From assembly GCF_022605165.1 (NCBI RefSeq), contig NC_063078.1, positions 558,001-622,000 of the forward strand: a DNA stretch of 64,000 nucleotides. The letters run 5' to 3'. The stretch is from Purpureocillium takamizusanense. Lineage: Eukaryota; Ascomycota; Sordariomycetes; Hypocreales; Ophiocordycipitaceae. The translations under genes and the position numbers were made by a program. The notes below the pieces were generated by a model. That model saw only the letters and a list, made by a program, of their open reading frames with translations. It made no database searches and had not been told where the DNA came from. Shown piece by piece: positions 1 to 10,501 of the stretch (positions are counted from its first letter, which is position 1; the number at the start of each line of letters is the position of its first letter).

Positions 1-2296
1 ACACGTAGGCTTTGAAGAGCCGCATAATTTCGCAAGGCGCCGAGACGAGATACTCAGTTGCCACGGCCACGATCTGTCCAGCATGCCACAGCAACTTTCT
101 GGCCCTTTTGGGATCGGATTGGAACCCCGACGTGAGCCGTTGTCGCGCCATATCCAACCGTTCATCGCATGACGGCCCCTTGGATACAACGTTTCGGATG
201 ATGAATATGATGATGTCCATGATGTCGTCAGAGGCGTACATGTGCGAATAGTGGCATAGTAAGGACGAAATGCTGATTTGGTTAGTTGAAGTACCTATCA
301 TATACCAACTGCACGTACTTGTAGCTGATCAGGTCCGAGGTGGAGGCCGGCTCGGTCATAAGGGTCAGAAGCGAGTCCAGGCCTCGCAATAGTGAAACTT
401 TGGACTGTTGATGACTTTTGAATAACGACGGCAGGCCACAATATTCGGGAGTCGATAGTTTCTCCAGTTGCTTCAAATCCCACAGTAGCCGCCCGATGAT
501 CTGAGCACACAACCGCTTACCCCACATAGACACATGTTCTACCAAAGGGCGCCCAGAGATTATCAAGCCTAGAACGCCGGACAGCATTGCTCCTTGACCT
601 CGCGAGGGTGCGCGAGATTTGAGAGCTGCCCAAGCATTCGCAGACTGGGCATCCCAGAGGCTGTCCGAACAGGGCAATCTTGCGGGCAACTCGCTAAGGT
701 CAACTGCACCTCGTCTGTTGGTGAGAGTACACAGACTGCAGTCATATTCGAAGGACGCCCAAGCAACACGTCTGTCTCTCTCGCAGGCTACCCAGGCAAG
801 CCACTCAGCATGGAGCTCGCGGGGATCGTTTGTCGTTGGCCCAGCATCCTCCGTGGCTGACTGTTGTAAATTGCTGATGCGCGAACTCAGCAGCCCAAGT
901 CCCCGCAAGCTTCCGATCAGAACACCACGAGTTCTATCCGCGTTCTGATATAGTTGACGGTTGCCGGATCCCAGGGAATAAATCTGGTGCAAGCACAACG
1001 CCGCAAGATAGGACACATCGGAGTAACTGGAGTTGTCGGTCACACCCTAGCAATTGTCAGCAATTGTCAGCCCTATCTTTCATGCCTCTCAGAACCAAGA
1101 AAATATGGTGGGCGCACAAGCCAAGTGATCATTGAGCCGCAGAAATCGCCAAGGGAGTTGGACAGCTCGGTCACGTCGCTCTCGTCTGATAATGCTGACC
1201 CAATGCAAGCCATGGCCGCCAGCAGAACGGTTGGGCAGTCTGCCACGTTCCACGTCGGCGCGTGCACTATTGATTGGACTATCTGGAATCCAGAAAAGTA
1301 CACATCAGTAAGCCGCCGGAGCAACTCTAATCCTGGAGACATGTTTGTGTTGGTCAGTTCGTTTAGGTGAGGGATTTGCTGGCAAGAAAGCAGTCGCAGG
1401 AGGCTGTCAACGGTAGAGGGTTGTGTCCCAGGAGGCGGCTGGGGTAGGATCTGGTGAAGTCGGGGAAGCGGAAAGCGCGGCGTTTGAGCGTCCTGACCCT
1501 GTTCAAACGGCCATGGCAGCACATTCTGTCGAGGCAGGGCTGTTGAAGGAGCGGCGACGGAGTGTATAGCGGGTGGGTTGGTGCTGTCAGCGGCAGGGCT
1601 AGCCATGGTAGCATCAGCATCTCCCGAGTGATCGCCACTCAAGTCAAAATCAATGCTGGAGACGTCGAAATCTAGCCAGTCCAGCCCGCTGCCACGGAAG
1701 TCTATCCATCCATCTACTTCAAAGGGCTGAAGTATAGTATTGAACCCATCGCTTTCGAAGACCGGGCTGAAGTCCGCCGCGTCCATGTCCAAGGGGTCAA
1801 TATGTTGTTGGCCGATGTGCGAGCCTTCGTTCGCAGCAGGGGGACAAGGTCCAAACGCATCTCTGCTGTCAACAACTGAGTGGTTTGCGAACCGCACACA
1901 TCTTTCGCTATCACGCCGCACGCTTGGTGTGCTGAAGGAGGAACCGCCGGGCGCTCGAAGCGTACGTGATGGCGTGCCCGGCTCCGCGCTTGACGGATAC
2001 GAGCAAGGGTCGGTGGACTTTGCAGTGTGGCAGGAGCCACATGGCTGCTCTCTATCGCACCGGAGCTTGTGTCGTACACAGCGATGGCAGGACTTTTGGT
2101 TCGAGACGCTGGTGTCCCGAATAACATCGTGTGTGGCACGCAGATGGCGCAACAAGACATCCTGCCTCGAAAACGTCCGCTCACAGTATGTGCACGTAAC
2201 AACTCTGCGTCTAGACGAAGGCAGATGTGTCATGCGATGGCGATTCAGATGGCTTGGCCGGTTGAAGCTTCGCCGGCACTGGTCGCACGGAAACAT
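1..2296 (-). CDS. Fungal transcription factor with two C2H2 fingers plus a Zn2Cys6 cluster (3' end beyond window)
   Basis: Likely nuclear DNA-binding regulator. From the ATG at 2296 the protein opens with C2H2 finger 1 (C4, C7, H20, H24) and finger 2 (C35, C38, H51, H56), then a Zn2Cys6 cluster (C70, C73, C80, C86, C89, C98). An acidic, Ser/Pro-rich linker follows, then a helical region resembling the fungal transcription factor middle-homology domain. Exons inferred: 1118-2296, 319-1046 and <1-272. Intron 1047-1117 has donor GTGCGC and acceptor CTAG; intron 273-318 has donor GTACGT, branch CTAAC and acceptor CAG. Exon 3 stays open to the window edge and contains a typical family C-terminal stretch (HAGQI, then RLFKAYV). 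About 726 residues are visible. An upstream TTG-initiated extension was ignored. The target genes are unknown; the neighbouring SDR and IPMDH-like genes are candidates by position only. Confidence 0.85.
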
Positions 2297-2814
2297 TGAT
2301 GATGCCGCCTGGACGCATGTTAGCAGCGTCTCGACTCTCAACTTCAGGATGTTGATCCCTACGCGGTGGTAGAGCTGGCCACCTTTACCGCAGAACAGAC
2401 TCCCTTGAGGCTCAACATTGCCTCACAGTGCCGGTGCAGTCGGAGGGCTGGCAAAGTGACACGGCCATAGGAGCCTTGACGAGCGAGGGCATGACAGGAA
2501 GAGCCGGGCCAGTAACTTAGTGAGTTGCTGCCTGCCGAGTTCGCAAAGGCGCGCACTGTGGGGTCCCGATCTGGGCATATAGCCGACAGGCACCTCCACG
2601 CTCCATGCGACGGCAGGCGGGGCATTTACAGCGGCGTCCTCTTCCCAAACTCCGCGGGGAACCTGGAAACCTCCAAATGCGGGGGACTGGTATCCATGTA
2701 GCGTCACGACGGTGCCATTTACGCCCGAATTGAAGCATTGACTCTCCTAGATCCAGAGATCTCCGGACACGACGCGAAGTCTTTGCTCTCCACTATCTCA
2801 ATCGGCTCAACTAG
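2297..2814. other. Intergenic, TF promoter side and SDR 3' side
   Basis: This 518 bp lies upstream of the minus-strand regulator and downstream of the minus-strand SDR. Small open frames occur on the minus strand, but none has a recognisable domain or splice support. I see no gene here. Confidence 0.6.
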
Positions 2815-3638
2815 CTAAACACATCGCCCTCCATCCACCTCCATATTCACTCCAGTAATGAAGGACGCCTCATCGCTTGCGAGATAGCAGCAGGCATTGG
2901 CTACATCTTCAGGCGAAGATGGCCGACCAAGAGGCACGGTTGCTACGAACCCTGCCCTGTTCTCAGGGTTGTCCGGCTTGCCCAAGAACTTGGATGACCT
3001 GTGGCGCATACGTTAACGGCAAAGCCCACGTGGAGTGGTAGCACAGCATCTCGATAAACTTACAAGGCAGTGTTGCTGCCAAAGACCGGGGACACGGTGT
3101 TGAATCGAATTTGCCTCGGACCATACTCCACCGCCAGGGATTTCGTCGCCGTAATGGCAGCTCCTTTGGATGCGTTATACCAAGCCAAGCGTGGTCTCGG
3201 TCGCGTGCCTGCCGTCGATGCCACCGTGACGAAGGCGCCTGGGCGGTTCTCCTTCATGAAGTACCGGACCAGGACCTGGGTGGAGACATAGATCGACTTG
3301 ACGTTGACGTTCATGACGAGGTCAAACTCGGCCTCGGTGACGTCCTCGGTTGGCTTGTTGATGTATGTGGTGCCGGCATTGTTGATAACAATGTCCAGCT
3401 GGCCGTATGCGGCCAGGGTCTCCGAAAGAAGCTTCTCCCAGTCTGCGGTCTTGGTGACATCCGCCCGCACAAATATGCCCCCGACTGCTTTCGCCACGGC
3501 CGTTCCAGCTTCCTCTGTAAGGTCCGCAACGACCACTTTGCCGCCCTCCTTTGCAAATTTCTCAGCGATGCCCTTGCCAAAGCCCGAGGCAGCGCCAGTG
3601 ACGATGGCAACCTTGCCTTCGAGACGTCCGGGCGACAT
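2815..3638 (-). CDS. Short-chain dehydrogenase/reductase (classical SDR)
   Basis: NAD(P)-dependent oxidoreductase of the classical SDR family, 252 residues, which is the usual length. Exon 1 is 3064-3638 and exon 2 is 2815-2998. Intron 2999-3063 (65 nt) has donor GTAAGT and acceptor CAG and joins in phase 2. The cofactor-binding TGxxxGxG motif is at residues 14-21, the NNAG motif at 86-89, the catalytic Ser at 141 and the YxxxK pair at Tyr154/Lys158. The C-terminus carries the typical [11 protein letters not shown] strand that closes the fold. Substrate cannot be read from the sequence; relatives include glucose 1-dehydrogenase-like and 3-oxoacyl-reductase-like enzymes. It is transcribed away from the IPMDH-like gene, with 668 bp between the two start codons, so a shared promoter region is possible. 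No targeting signal is evident, so a cytosolic location is likely. Confidence 0.9.
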
Positions 3639-4306
3639 GGCGGTGATGCGCTATTGGGCGACGCAAAAAAATAAAAAATAAAGATACGCGTGTACTGATA
3701 TACAACTTCAGCACTAGTAGTGACTTGAGGACTCTGTTTCAATGTCGTGGATGACTTCGAGGAATTCCAGAGGAAGCTGTGCTGCTATTTACCTGTCAGC
3801 CGTTTTGCCGTCGCCGCGTCAAATGCGGAGAGCTGAGGGTCGCCTTGTTAGTCCCGCGCCTGCAGCCCGACCCAATGCCGTCGAGACGACCCGAGTGGCA
3901 CGCTCCGAGTGGGGGGAAACCCCTCAGTGTACAGTTGCATACGAAGTACAGTCATACACACTCCTCCCCCGCGGGCCGGGTCACGTCGGCGTGGTCTTGC
4001 GTTACGACTGGAGCTCGCTGCTGTCATGCGCCATGTTAGCCGAGTGTGAGGCGAGCCTTCCGAAAACTAGGCTTGACGTTAGGATGAGCTACTGTCAGGG
4101 CACCGGAGCGCATCGGCGGCGCCGATGAAGCACCGGTCGGGGCCGAGGCCGAAGTTCGGCCTCGAAACCATTATTGATCTTGACTATGGAGGATCAAGTT
4201 AACTTTAGTAACACAAGAGGCCAGACTTTGACCAGCCAACCGATCACCAACTACCTCGTAAAATACCGCAGCGCATTGAAAGAGGTTGCACCAACAGACG
4301 CGCAAC
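3639..4306. other. Divergent promoter region between SDR and IPMDH-like gene
   Basis: These 668 bp separate two divergent start codons. An A-rich run lies just upstream of the SDR start (about 3664-3684). No ORF here resembles a protein family. The region probably carries both promoters. Confidence 0.6.
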
Positions 4307-5449
4307 ATGCATGCCACGACTTTCAGTATTCTAGTCCTGCCCGGAGACCATGTTGGTCCTGAGGTCATGGCCGAGGCACTCAAGGTCCTCGATGTGATTG
4401 AGGAGTGCCGGCCCGGCGTCAAGTTCGAGCGCACTTTCGACCTCGCCGGTGGATGCAGCATCGACGAACACGGAACGCCAATCACTGAAGAGGTCCTCGA
4501 TAAAGCGAGCAAAAGCAATGCGGTCCTCTTTGGCAGCGTCGGAGGCCCGGAATGGGCCAACCGCTCTCCCAATCCCGAGTCCGGGCTGCTCCGCCTCCGG
4601 CAGCGACTGGACGCCTTTGCCAACCTGCGGCCGTGCGAAGTCATTGTTCCCTCGCTCATCGACGCCTCACCTCTGAAGCCAGAGATCCTGCGCGGCACCA
4701 AGTTCATCGTCGTCAGGGAGAACTGCGGCGGCGCCTACTTTGGCGACAAGCAGGAGACGCCAGACCTCGCCTCCGATCTCTGGGTCTACACGCCACCAGA
4801 GGTAGAACGGTTGGCTCGCGTATCGGCTGCCGTCGCACAGATTATGGGATGCTCTGGGGACGGCAAGGGCGGAGGTGGTCCGGCAGTGGTCTGGAGCGCT
4901 GACAAGGCAAACGTTCTCGCCAGCGGCAGGCTCTGGCGCAGGGTTACATCCGAGGTGTTCGCCAAGGAGTTCCCTGATGTTGAGTTGCAGCACCAGCTTG
5001 CCGATAGCATGGCCATGCTCATGGTCAAGAACCCGCGCGGGTTCAACGGGGTTATCCATACCGACAATACGTTTGGAGACATTCTATCCGATATCTCAGG
5101 AGGCATCGTCGGCAGCCTTGGCATCCTCCCCAGTGCAAGCATCTCGGGCATTCCGGGCAAGGGCAAGTGCAACGGCATCTACGAGCCGGTTCATGGGAGT
5201 GCCCCAGACATTGCCGGCAAAGGCGTTGTGAACCCGGTCGCACAGATTTTGAGTCTGGCTATGATGCTCAGGTACTCTTGCCTGCTTGTTGACGAGGCGG
5301 CGGCCATCGAGAAAGCTGTCGAGCTTGTCTTCGATACCAAAGAGTCTGGTGGGCTCGGCATGCGGACGCGAGACATGGGAGGCCAGGCCGGGACACGTGA
5401 GGTTGGCGACGCCATCTGCGAAGTCGTCAGGAACCTTCTGCAGGGTTAA
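4307..5449 (+). CDS. LEU2: 3-isopropylmalate dehydrogenase-like protein (LEU2 family)
   Basis: Member of the isocitrate/isopropylmalate dehydrogenase family, 380 residues and intronless. Canonical enzymes oxidise and decarboxylate 3-isopropylmalate in leucine synthesis. Visible motifs are the N-terminal LPGDHVGPEV, the substrate-loop region with LLRLRQRLDAFANLRP, the RENCGGAYFGDK segment, the conserved WSADKANVL block, the metal-binding TDNTFGDILSD aspartates, and the NAD-site EPVHGSAPDIAGKG. I took the ATG at 4307; the frame extends 21 bases upstream only to a TTG. After the metal-binding aspartates the sequence reads ISGGIVGS, whereas from memory yeast Leu2 has EASVIPGS. This could therefore be a divergent paralog rather than the main leucine enzyme. 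Fungal paralogs of this family also serve in specialised amino-acid pathways. Confidence 0.88.
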   Translation: MHATTFSILVLPGDHVGPEVMAEALKVLDVIEECRPGVKFERTFDLAGGCSIDEHGTPITEEVLDKASKSNAVLFGSVGGPEWANRSPNPESGLLRLRQRLDAFANLRPCEVIVPSLIDASPLKPEILRGTKFIVVRENCGGAYFGDKQETPDLASDLWVYTPPEVERLARVSAAVAQIMGCSGDGKGGGGPAVVWSADKANVLASGRLWRRVTSEVFAKEFPDVELQHQLADSMAMLMVKNPRGFNGVIHTDNTFGDILSDISGGIVGSLGILPSASISGIPGKGKCNGIYEPVHGSAPDIAGKGVVNPVAQILSLAMMLRYSCLLVDEAAAIEKAVELVFDTKESGGLGMRTRDMGGQAGTREVGDAICEVVRNLLQG

Positions 5450-6580
5450 ATCGAGAACAGGGTTTATAGAGACAACACACTGTGGCTGCTGCTGCTTTGT
5501 CTCCTGCATGAAGTTCAGTGTTGGTTCTTCGCGCCGTTCAGGATGGAGAACGACGCCTGTTGATCGAGACATGTACTCATTCTTTCGCGCCAGTAATCGA
5601 TTGTGGATGCAACGCGGCCGATCGTGACACCTAACGTGTTGTTTTCGGTGATGATCAATGACTCGATCGAACGTAATTAACGGCGCCAAGTTTGCGGGTG
5701 AAGGTTCTCAAAACTCCCCGAGCATAGATCCTTGATGCACCACGTGGGTGCAAGCGATAGTGATGCGGTGGGCATGAGGCGGGATCCATGCGAAGAACTG
5801 GATGTTGACTTTCTGCATTCTGATGCTCATAACAAGCGTTGAAGCACAAATCACGAGCCAATTTGGGTAATACGAAAGCTTTGACTTATGCGTCCTGCGC
5901 ACAGCACGCAGTTTCCGGCCAATCCCCGAGGCAGCCGCAGAAGCAGGAGATCACATGCCTCAAGCTCTCGGTGCCGCAATATGTCTCCCCTATCGTAAGC
6001 GGCCTCTCTAGCGGTGTTGTTTGCGTCCATGCCTGAAGGATTAATCACGCTACAGTATTGCAAAGTTCCGCAATACGAGTCCCAATGCTCGTGCTCAGTA
6101 CCCGTCAGTGGAGAGAGCGTTGAGATACCCTCGCTTTGCAGTGCTTTTGTCGAGCCCTTCCCACCTCCTGACGGGTTCAAAGCAGGGGTCGAACAGGTGT
6201 GGCTGAAATGTCTGAGACATGGGACGGTGAAAAGCAACGTGCATCTAGTAGTACTACCTTTCTGAGGAGGCTTTGGTGTGGTGCGGAAGACCAGACGGAC
6301 GGAGACCGATTGTGGATGCTTGTGGAGGGAGACTGCCCAGGGCGGGTCTTTGCGTTACTAATAATACACAGTGCGTGTCTAGAGCTGGCCTCGCGACATT
6401 TGCACCCGTGACCGCGATTTGAGACAGTATAAATTTGAACGAACACAGTATAGCCGAGGTATCCGTCAACGCTTGTCCACCCCTTCTGCAGGGCTGCGCG
6501 CTGTCCTCAACCCTTCCCCTTCCCTCCACACAGCACGAACTGAGACCATCCCCGAAGCACTGCTCGCGCCGAGAGTCGAG
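5450..6580. other. Intergenic between IPMDH-like gene and YAE1
   Basis: This 1.1 kb holds only short, unsupported open frames. A TATA-like element lies near its right end and is listed separately. Nothing else is recognisable. Confidence 0.6.
6428..6434 (+). promoter_or_regulatory. TATA-like element upstream of YAE1
   Basis: TATAAAT lies about 150 bp before the YAE1 start codon, a plausible core promoter position for a fungal gene. Function is inferred from position only. Confidence 0.4.
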
Positions 6581-7285
6581 ATGCACTTCCAGCCGGTAGA
6601 GGCCTCGGACGAGGACGCGTACCTGCCGCATGGTGGAGGCGGTGGCTTGGAAGCGGCCGCAGCGTCAAGGGCGGCTCACGATGAGCTACTTGATGATGTC
6701 TTTGGCTCTGAGTCCCCCTCGCCGTCTACCCGCCATCAGGACCTTTGGGGCGCTGCTCACCCATCAGACATGCACCGCTTGGAGACGGAGCATGCGACGG
6801 CAGGGTATCGAGAGGGAATCACCGCATCCAAGGAGTCCAGCATGCAGGCGGGCTTCGACGAGGGGTTCAGTCTAGGTGCGGCCATTGGGCTGCAGGTTGG
6901 TCAGCTGCTCGGCACGCTCGAAGCAGTTTCCGACGCGCTCAAGGGCGAAACTGGCGACGCGGCGACGATGGCGGGATCGCGGCTGGAAACGGCACGGGAG
7001 GAGCTCGCCACAGGCCGCATCTTCAGCACCGACTATTGGGCGCCGGACGGTAACTGGACGTACAAGGTCGAGGGTGGCGAGGGAGACGATGTGCTCTTCT
7101 CAGACGTGGCAAAGGCTCACCCCCTCCTCCGGAAATGGAACGACATCGTCGACGAGCAAATCAAGCAATGGAAGATCGACCCGACTATTTTGCACGAGGA
7201 GAATGCGGTGCGATTGACCTCAACCGAGGACGGACCGCTCATCTCTTCCACCCCCCTGTCATCAAATAAGCCCTTGGATTGGTAA
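6581..7285 (+). CDS. YAE1: Yae1-like protein, adaptor for Fe-S cluster insertion into Rli1/ABCE1
   Basis: 234 residues, no intron, start at the ATG at 6581 after a non-ATG extension of the frame. Residues about 63-80 carry the Yae1 signature (Asp, then RLE..H, then GYREGI). A run of glycines at roughly four-residue spacing follows (GYREGI, AGFDEGFSLGAAIGLQVG), the deca-GX3 motif of the family. In yeast, Yae1 with Lto1 links the ribosome-recycling ATPase Rli1 to the cytosolic iron-sulfur targeting complex; this role is known from the family and not visible here. The N-terminus is acidic and Gly/Ala-rich. The C-terminal half contains a conserved-looking WAPDGNWTY segment and ends in Trp (KPLDW); a terminal Trp is a known targeting feature in CIA adaptors. 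Confidence 0.88.
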   Translation: MHFQPVEASDEDAYLPHGGGGGLEAAAASRAAHDELLDDVFGSESPSPSTRHQDLWGAAHPSDMHRLETEHATAGYREGITASKESSMQAGFDEGFSLGAAIGLQVGQLLGTLEAVSDALKGETGDAATMAGSRLETAREELATGRIFSTDYWAPDGNWTYKVEGGEGDDVLFSDVAKAHPLLRKWNDIVDEQIKQWKIDPTILHEENAVRLTSTEDGPLISSTPLSSNKPLDW

Positions 7286-8947
7286 CGCATGACAGTGCGT
7301 ACGATCTGAACCTAGTACAATGAACGACGACCACCGGCGATGTAGCCACTCTGCAGATGGGCCGAACTCCGGCTGCCAAGCACGCGACTCCTCGCGAGAG
7401 CTTGATGAGGCCATGTATGGCAAAAGCAAAATATCGCAAGTACCATCGGCGGGCGGTGGAAACGCTCCGGACCGCAGCCGGGTTAATTCAACGGAAGTTG
7501 CTGGGAATCTTCGGTACGAGATGCAGCGATTGGCATTGTTAGAGAAGCAGAAACCCCGGGCAGCAGCGGTAACGCCAAGGCAAGATAGGATTCAGTTGAC
7601 GCGGCCCGGCTGCGAGTTGCCGTCTGCAATGCCACCAGGGACCGACGTGCCGGCTCGTCACCCAAGTCGCGCGGTATTCGCAACCACCACATCGCAGTCG
7701 AGTTGCCAGATGGCAGCGCCCTGCTGTCGGGAGGCGGGTCGACGCGTCCCTCCAGGACGCTCTGCCCCGACGGCTCCTTTTTTATTTATTTTTTTGTTAT
7801 TCTTGCCGGCCAATGTCCCGATTTTGCTTTGGGGGTGCATGCCATTTTTGGAACGTCGGCCTGCAACCGCCCTGCCTTGTGATGAGTCGGCCGCGGGGTC
7901 TCAGACGGAAATTGAACACTACCGGACGACAACGCACTGTTCTCGGCCCAAACAGGAAATAAGGGTGGCTCTTTCATCCGCAGTGGCCGAGGTATCCCTT
8001 GTCAGCAAGGTCCGGGCCCGACCCGCAATATACGAACACGGAAGTGCGGATTCACCACCTCCCGTTGGTTTTGAGACGATGCAAACGCGGGGAACTCGTT
8101 CATGCCTCGCAGTTAGGAACGAAGTCACCGTCACAAGTTGGGGCATTCGTGCGACCCGGCCTCTGCAACTCGGTCGCTCGTCCGCACTGCTTTCATCAGA
8201 GCATGGGTTGTCAACGAGACACCATCCCGGGCCAAGAGGCCGCCCTCGCTCTCAGGGACCACAAGAGCCACGGTTCTAGTAACGTTAGTTCGCACTTTAA
8301 CAAGTACTGCCAGGCGCAAGTTCACGTCGGGTCGGCAATTGCACTACTAGCGCCAACGCTCCCCCTTTCGATCCTACGAACCGGTAGTGTGGCCCGGACC
8401 TCGACGACCGTTTATTGGTGCCGCGCACGGCCCGCCATCTTGGCCGCAGCACTCCACGGGGTCCCTGACTTGGCTGCATGAGGATTAAGACATGTTCTTG
8501 GAAGGGATGGGACATCGGATGGCTCCTCTTTTCGACGACCGCAGCCAACAAGGAAACCCAACTCACAGCAATCTCATGCATGATTGTGGCAGCCTGGCCC
8601 CTTCTTCCAGAGACAACAGGCGGGGCATTGTGTTGTTCAACCCGGCAGAATCGCCAGTCTGTCTCCGCCTGCATGGCTCATTTCCGACTGAATCATACCC
8701 GTGGCTAGCCAAGGGGAGGAAGATCGCGGCTCTCGCGGGTTTGGGTTGGGGATGGATGCCTGGCTGGGTGTAATACTTAAGACCGCGGTTTGCTCCCTGC
8801 GCGGCTCTTGATCCTGATGCTTTCCCAGCCTACCTCGAAACCCTCCACCACAGCTCACTTCTACATTCGTTTACCGGGATTTTTTAACACCCGTCCACTC
8901 ATTTTTACAATTCGAGACCATTAGTGTCTACGCACAAAACAATCAAA
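7286..8947. other. Intergenic between YAE1 and the GPI-type protein gene
   Basis: This 1.66 kb contains one long ATG-initiated frame, listed separately, and a T-rich tract near 7777-7800. The last 150 bp are pyrimidine-rich and are probably the leader and promoter of the GPI-type gene. Confidence 0.5.
7320..8279 (+). CDS. Doubtful hypothetical protein with a possible YxMQ-LLE motif
   Basis: An ATG-initiated frame of 319 codons with no recognised domain. Around 7508-7590 it reads RYEMQRLALLEKQ followed by basic residues and RQD. From memory this resembles a short motif common in hypothetical proteins of filamentous fungi, of the form YxMQLxLLExQNKKR followed by RQEQ. Downstream the frame passes a T-rich tract that translates as an unlikely hydrophobic run, and the C-terminus is Arg/Pro/Ser-rich with non-coding character. 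It could be a short real gene whose intron signals I could not place, a decayed gene, or chance in GC-rich DNA. Confidence 0.25.
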   Translation: MNDDHRRCSHSADGPNSGCQARDSSRELDEAMYGKSKISQVPSAGGGNAPDRSRVNSTEVAGNLRYEMQRLALLEKQKPRAAAVTPRQDRIQLTRPGCELPSAMPPGTDVPARHPSRAVFATTTSQSSCQMAAPCCREAGRRVPPGRSAPTAPFLFIFLLFLPANVPILLWGCMPFLERRPATALPCDESAAGSQTEIEHYRTTTHCSRPKQEIRVALSSAVAEVSLVSKVRARPAIYEHGSADSPPPVGFETMQTRGTRSCLAVRNEVTVTSWGIRATRPLQLGRSSALLSSEHGLSTRHHPGPRGRPRSQGPQEPRF

Positions 8948-9820
8948 ATGAAGACCGCTGTCTTCGTGACCCTTTCTGCCGCCGCCGTGGCTTCGGCCCA
9001 CCAGGCTCGCGCTCCGCTTGGCCTTGGCCTCGATATTGGCGACCTCGTCAGCGTCGACGTCTGCGTGGGCCTCGACCTCAAGCTGCCTCTGGGCATCAAC
9101 CTCGAGACGGATGGCTGCCCCAACCACAAGCCCCCTGCGGGCCGCGTCCCCGTCTGGCACCCTCCTCACAAGGTCCCCATCGACGACTGCGACCAGACCG
9201 ACGAGGACGAGTGGCACTACGTTCGCCCTTGCGGCTGCGGCGAGCATGAGCACGTCTGGACCACCAGCACCCTCACCCAGACTCACGTGAGCACGATCTA
9301 CGACTGCCCTCCCGCGGTCACCAGCTGCCCTGCCCGCCACACCACCGTCACCGTCGGAGCCACCACCACCGTCTGCCCGGTTCCTGTTTCCAGCACCCCG
9401 GTGGCCACGAGCACTCCCGCTGCCTCGATCTCCACCTCCTGGGTCCACGTTGTGCCTCCCGTCACGCAGAGCCCTCCTCCTCCTCACACTCACATTCACA
9501 CCCACACCCACACCCACACCCAGCAGCCTCCGGTCACTCAGCCTCCTGTCACCCAGCCTCCGACTACGCAGGCGCCTCCCACTCAGGCTCCTCCCGCTCC
9601 CACCACGCCCGCCGTGAAGGTTCCCCCGGTCTCCTGGGCTCCTAGCCAGGTTCACCCTCCCGTCGGCACTGGCTCCTACTCTGTTCCCGTCCCCATCGGC
9701 TCTGCTCCCAGTGTCCCTGGCCACAACAACACTGTTCCTCCGGTCATGGCCGGAGCTTCCACCAACGGCCAGGTCGGCATCCTCGCCGCCGTCGGCCTCG
9801 TCGCGGCTTTCTTCCTCTAA
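8948..9820 (+). CDS. Secreted Pro/Thr/His-rich protein, predicted GPI-anchored cell wall protein
   Basis: 290 residues, no intron, ATG in the context aatcaaaATG. The N-terminus is a clear signal peptide ([18 protein letters not shown]). A Cys-containing N-terminal domain follows ([13 protein letters not shown], then a pair of Cys in RPCGCG), then a Thr/Ser-rich region, a His-Thr stretch ([12 protein letters not shown]) and Pro-Thr-Gln repeats ([19 protein letters not shown]). The C-terminus ends in a small-residue stretch followed by a hydrophobic tail ([14 protein letters not shown]), the pattern of a GPI-anchor signal. Codons are strongly biased to C-ending triplets, as in highly expressed fungal genes. 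The likely role is in the cell wall or at the surface, possibly adhesion or metal binding through the His-rich part. No specific family was recognised. The long opposite-strand frame here is a by-product of codon bias. Confidence 0.85.
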   Translation: MKTAVFVTLSAAAVASAHQARAPLGLGLDIGDLVSVDVCVGLDLKLPLGINLETDGCPNHKPPAGRVPVWHPPHKVPIDDCDQTDEDEWHYVRPCGCGEHEHVWTTSTLTQTHVSTIYDCPPAVTSCPARHTTVTVGATTTVCPVPVSSTPVATSTPAASISTSWVHVVPPVTQSPPPPHTHIHTHTHTHTQQPPVTQPPVTQPPTTQAPPTQAPPAPTTPAVKVPPVSWAPSQVHPPVGTGSYSVPVPIGSAPSVPGHNNTVPPVMAGASTNGQVGILAAVGLVAAFFL

Positions 9821-10501
9821 GCGGCTTCCGACATCTCACACGGTGTCTTGGCCACTCGAGGTAGAGTATTTCAGCCTTTTCTGACGACTTTATGGGATTG
9901 GCGTGGCAGAAGAGATTTCCCACTGTACTTTAATTGCTGAACCATATAGAGGCAGAGGTTGGCTGTGCTTTGCCGGGGACGGCGTTGTCTTCTTGAGAAG
10001 CGACACGTGGCGTGGGAGGGGTCGGAAGCACAGCGTGCCTGGTTCTTGTATTCAGACTTGCCTGCAAATTGGATCTTATTTGTGCTAAACTGGCAAAAAA
10101 TAAGCTTTGTTTCCCCGGCTTGCACTCTATCTTCAAGATGTTTCGCCCACCAAACAGTCACCTGCTTAAGGTTGTTTGTGTGTTTATCCTCGAGGGGCCT
10201 TGAACCTTGTCCTATGCTCCGCCTCGTCCCTGATGACTTGCGTATGACGATCCGCCGACCCCCTGTTCACCCTCGGAATCCGAGTCGCCACATTCATTTC
10301 GGGGCTGCGTCGGACTCACGTGTTACGGCAACATCCTGCTGCTGCGTTAGATCTTGGCGGCTGCTTTCCGACAGTCGGGACTTCGGCATGGGTAGCCTCG
10401 CAAACTGCTGCGCATTGATATTGTTGCGCCACGGCTCTAAGTACTCCGTACACCGTACGTTCCGAAAGACTCAAATGATCCAGCATCGACCCTTTTCGTG
10501 C
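9821..10501. other. Intergenic, convergent 3' ends
   Basis: This 681 bp lies between the 3' end of the GPI-type gene and the 3' end of the minus-strand CENP-O gene. I see no gene or repeat in it. Confidence 0.6.

Noticed and set aside
8921..9724. 267-codon minus-strand frame opposite the GPI-type gene
   Set aside because: The product is an Arg/Gly/Asp-rich string caused by the C-ending codon bias of the real plus-strand gene.
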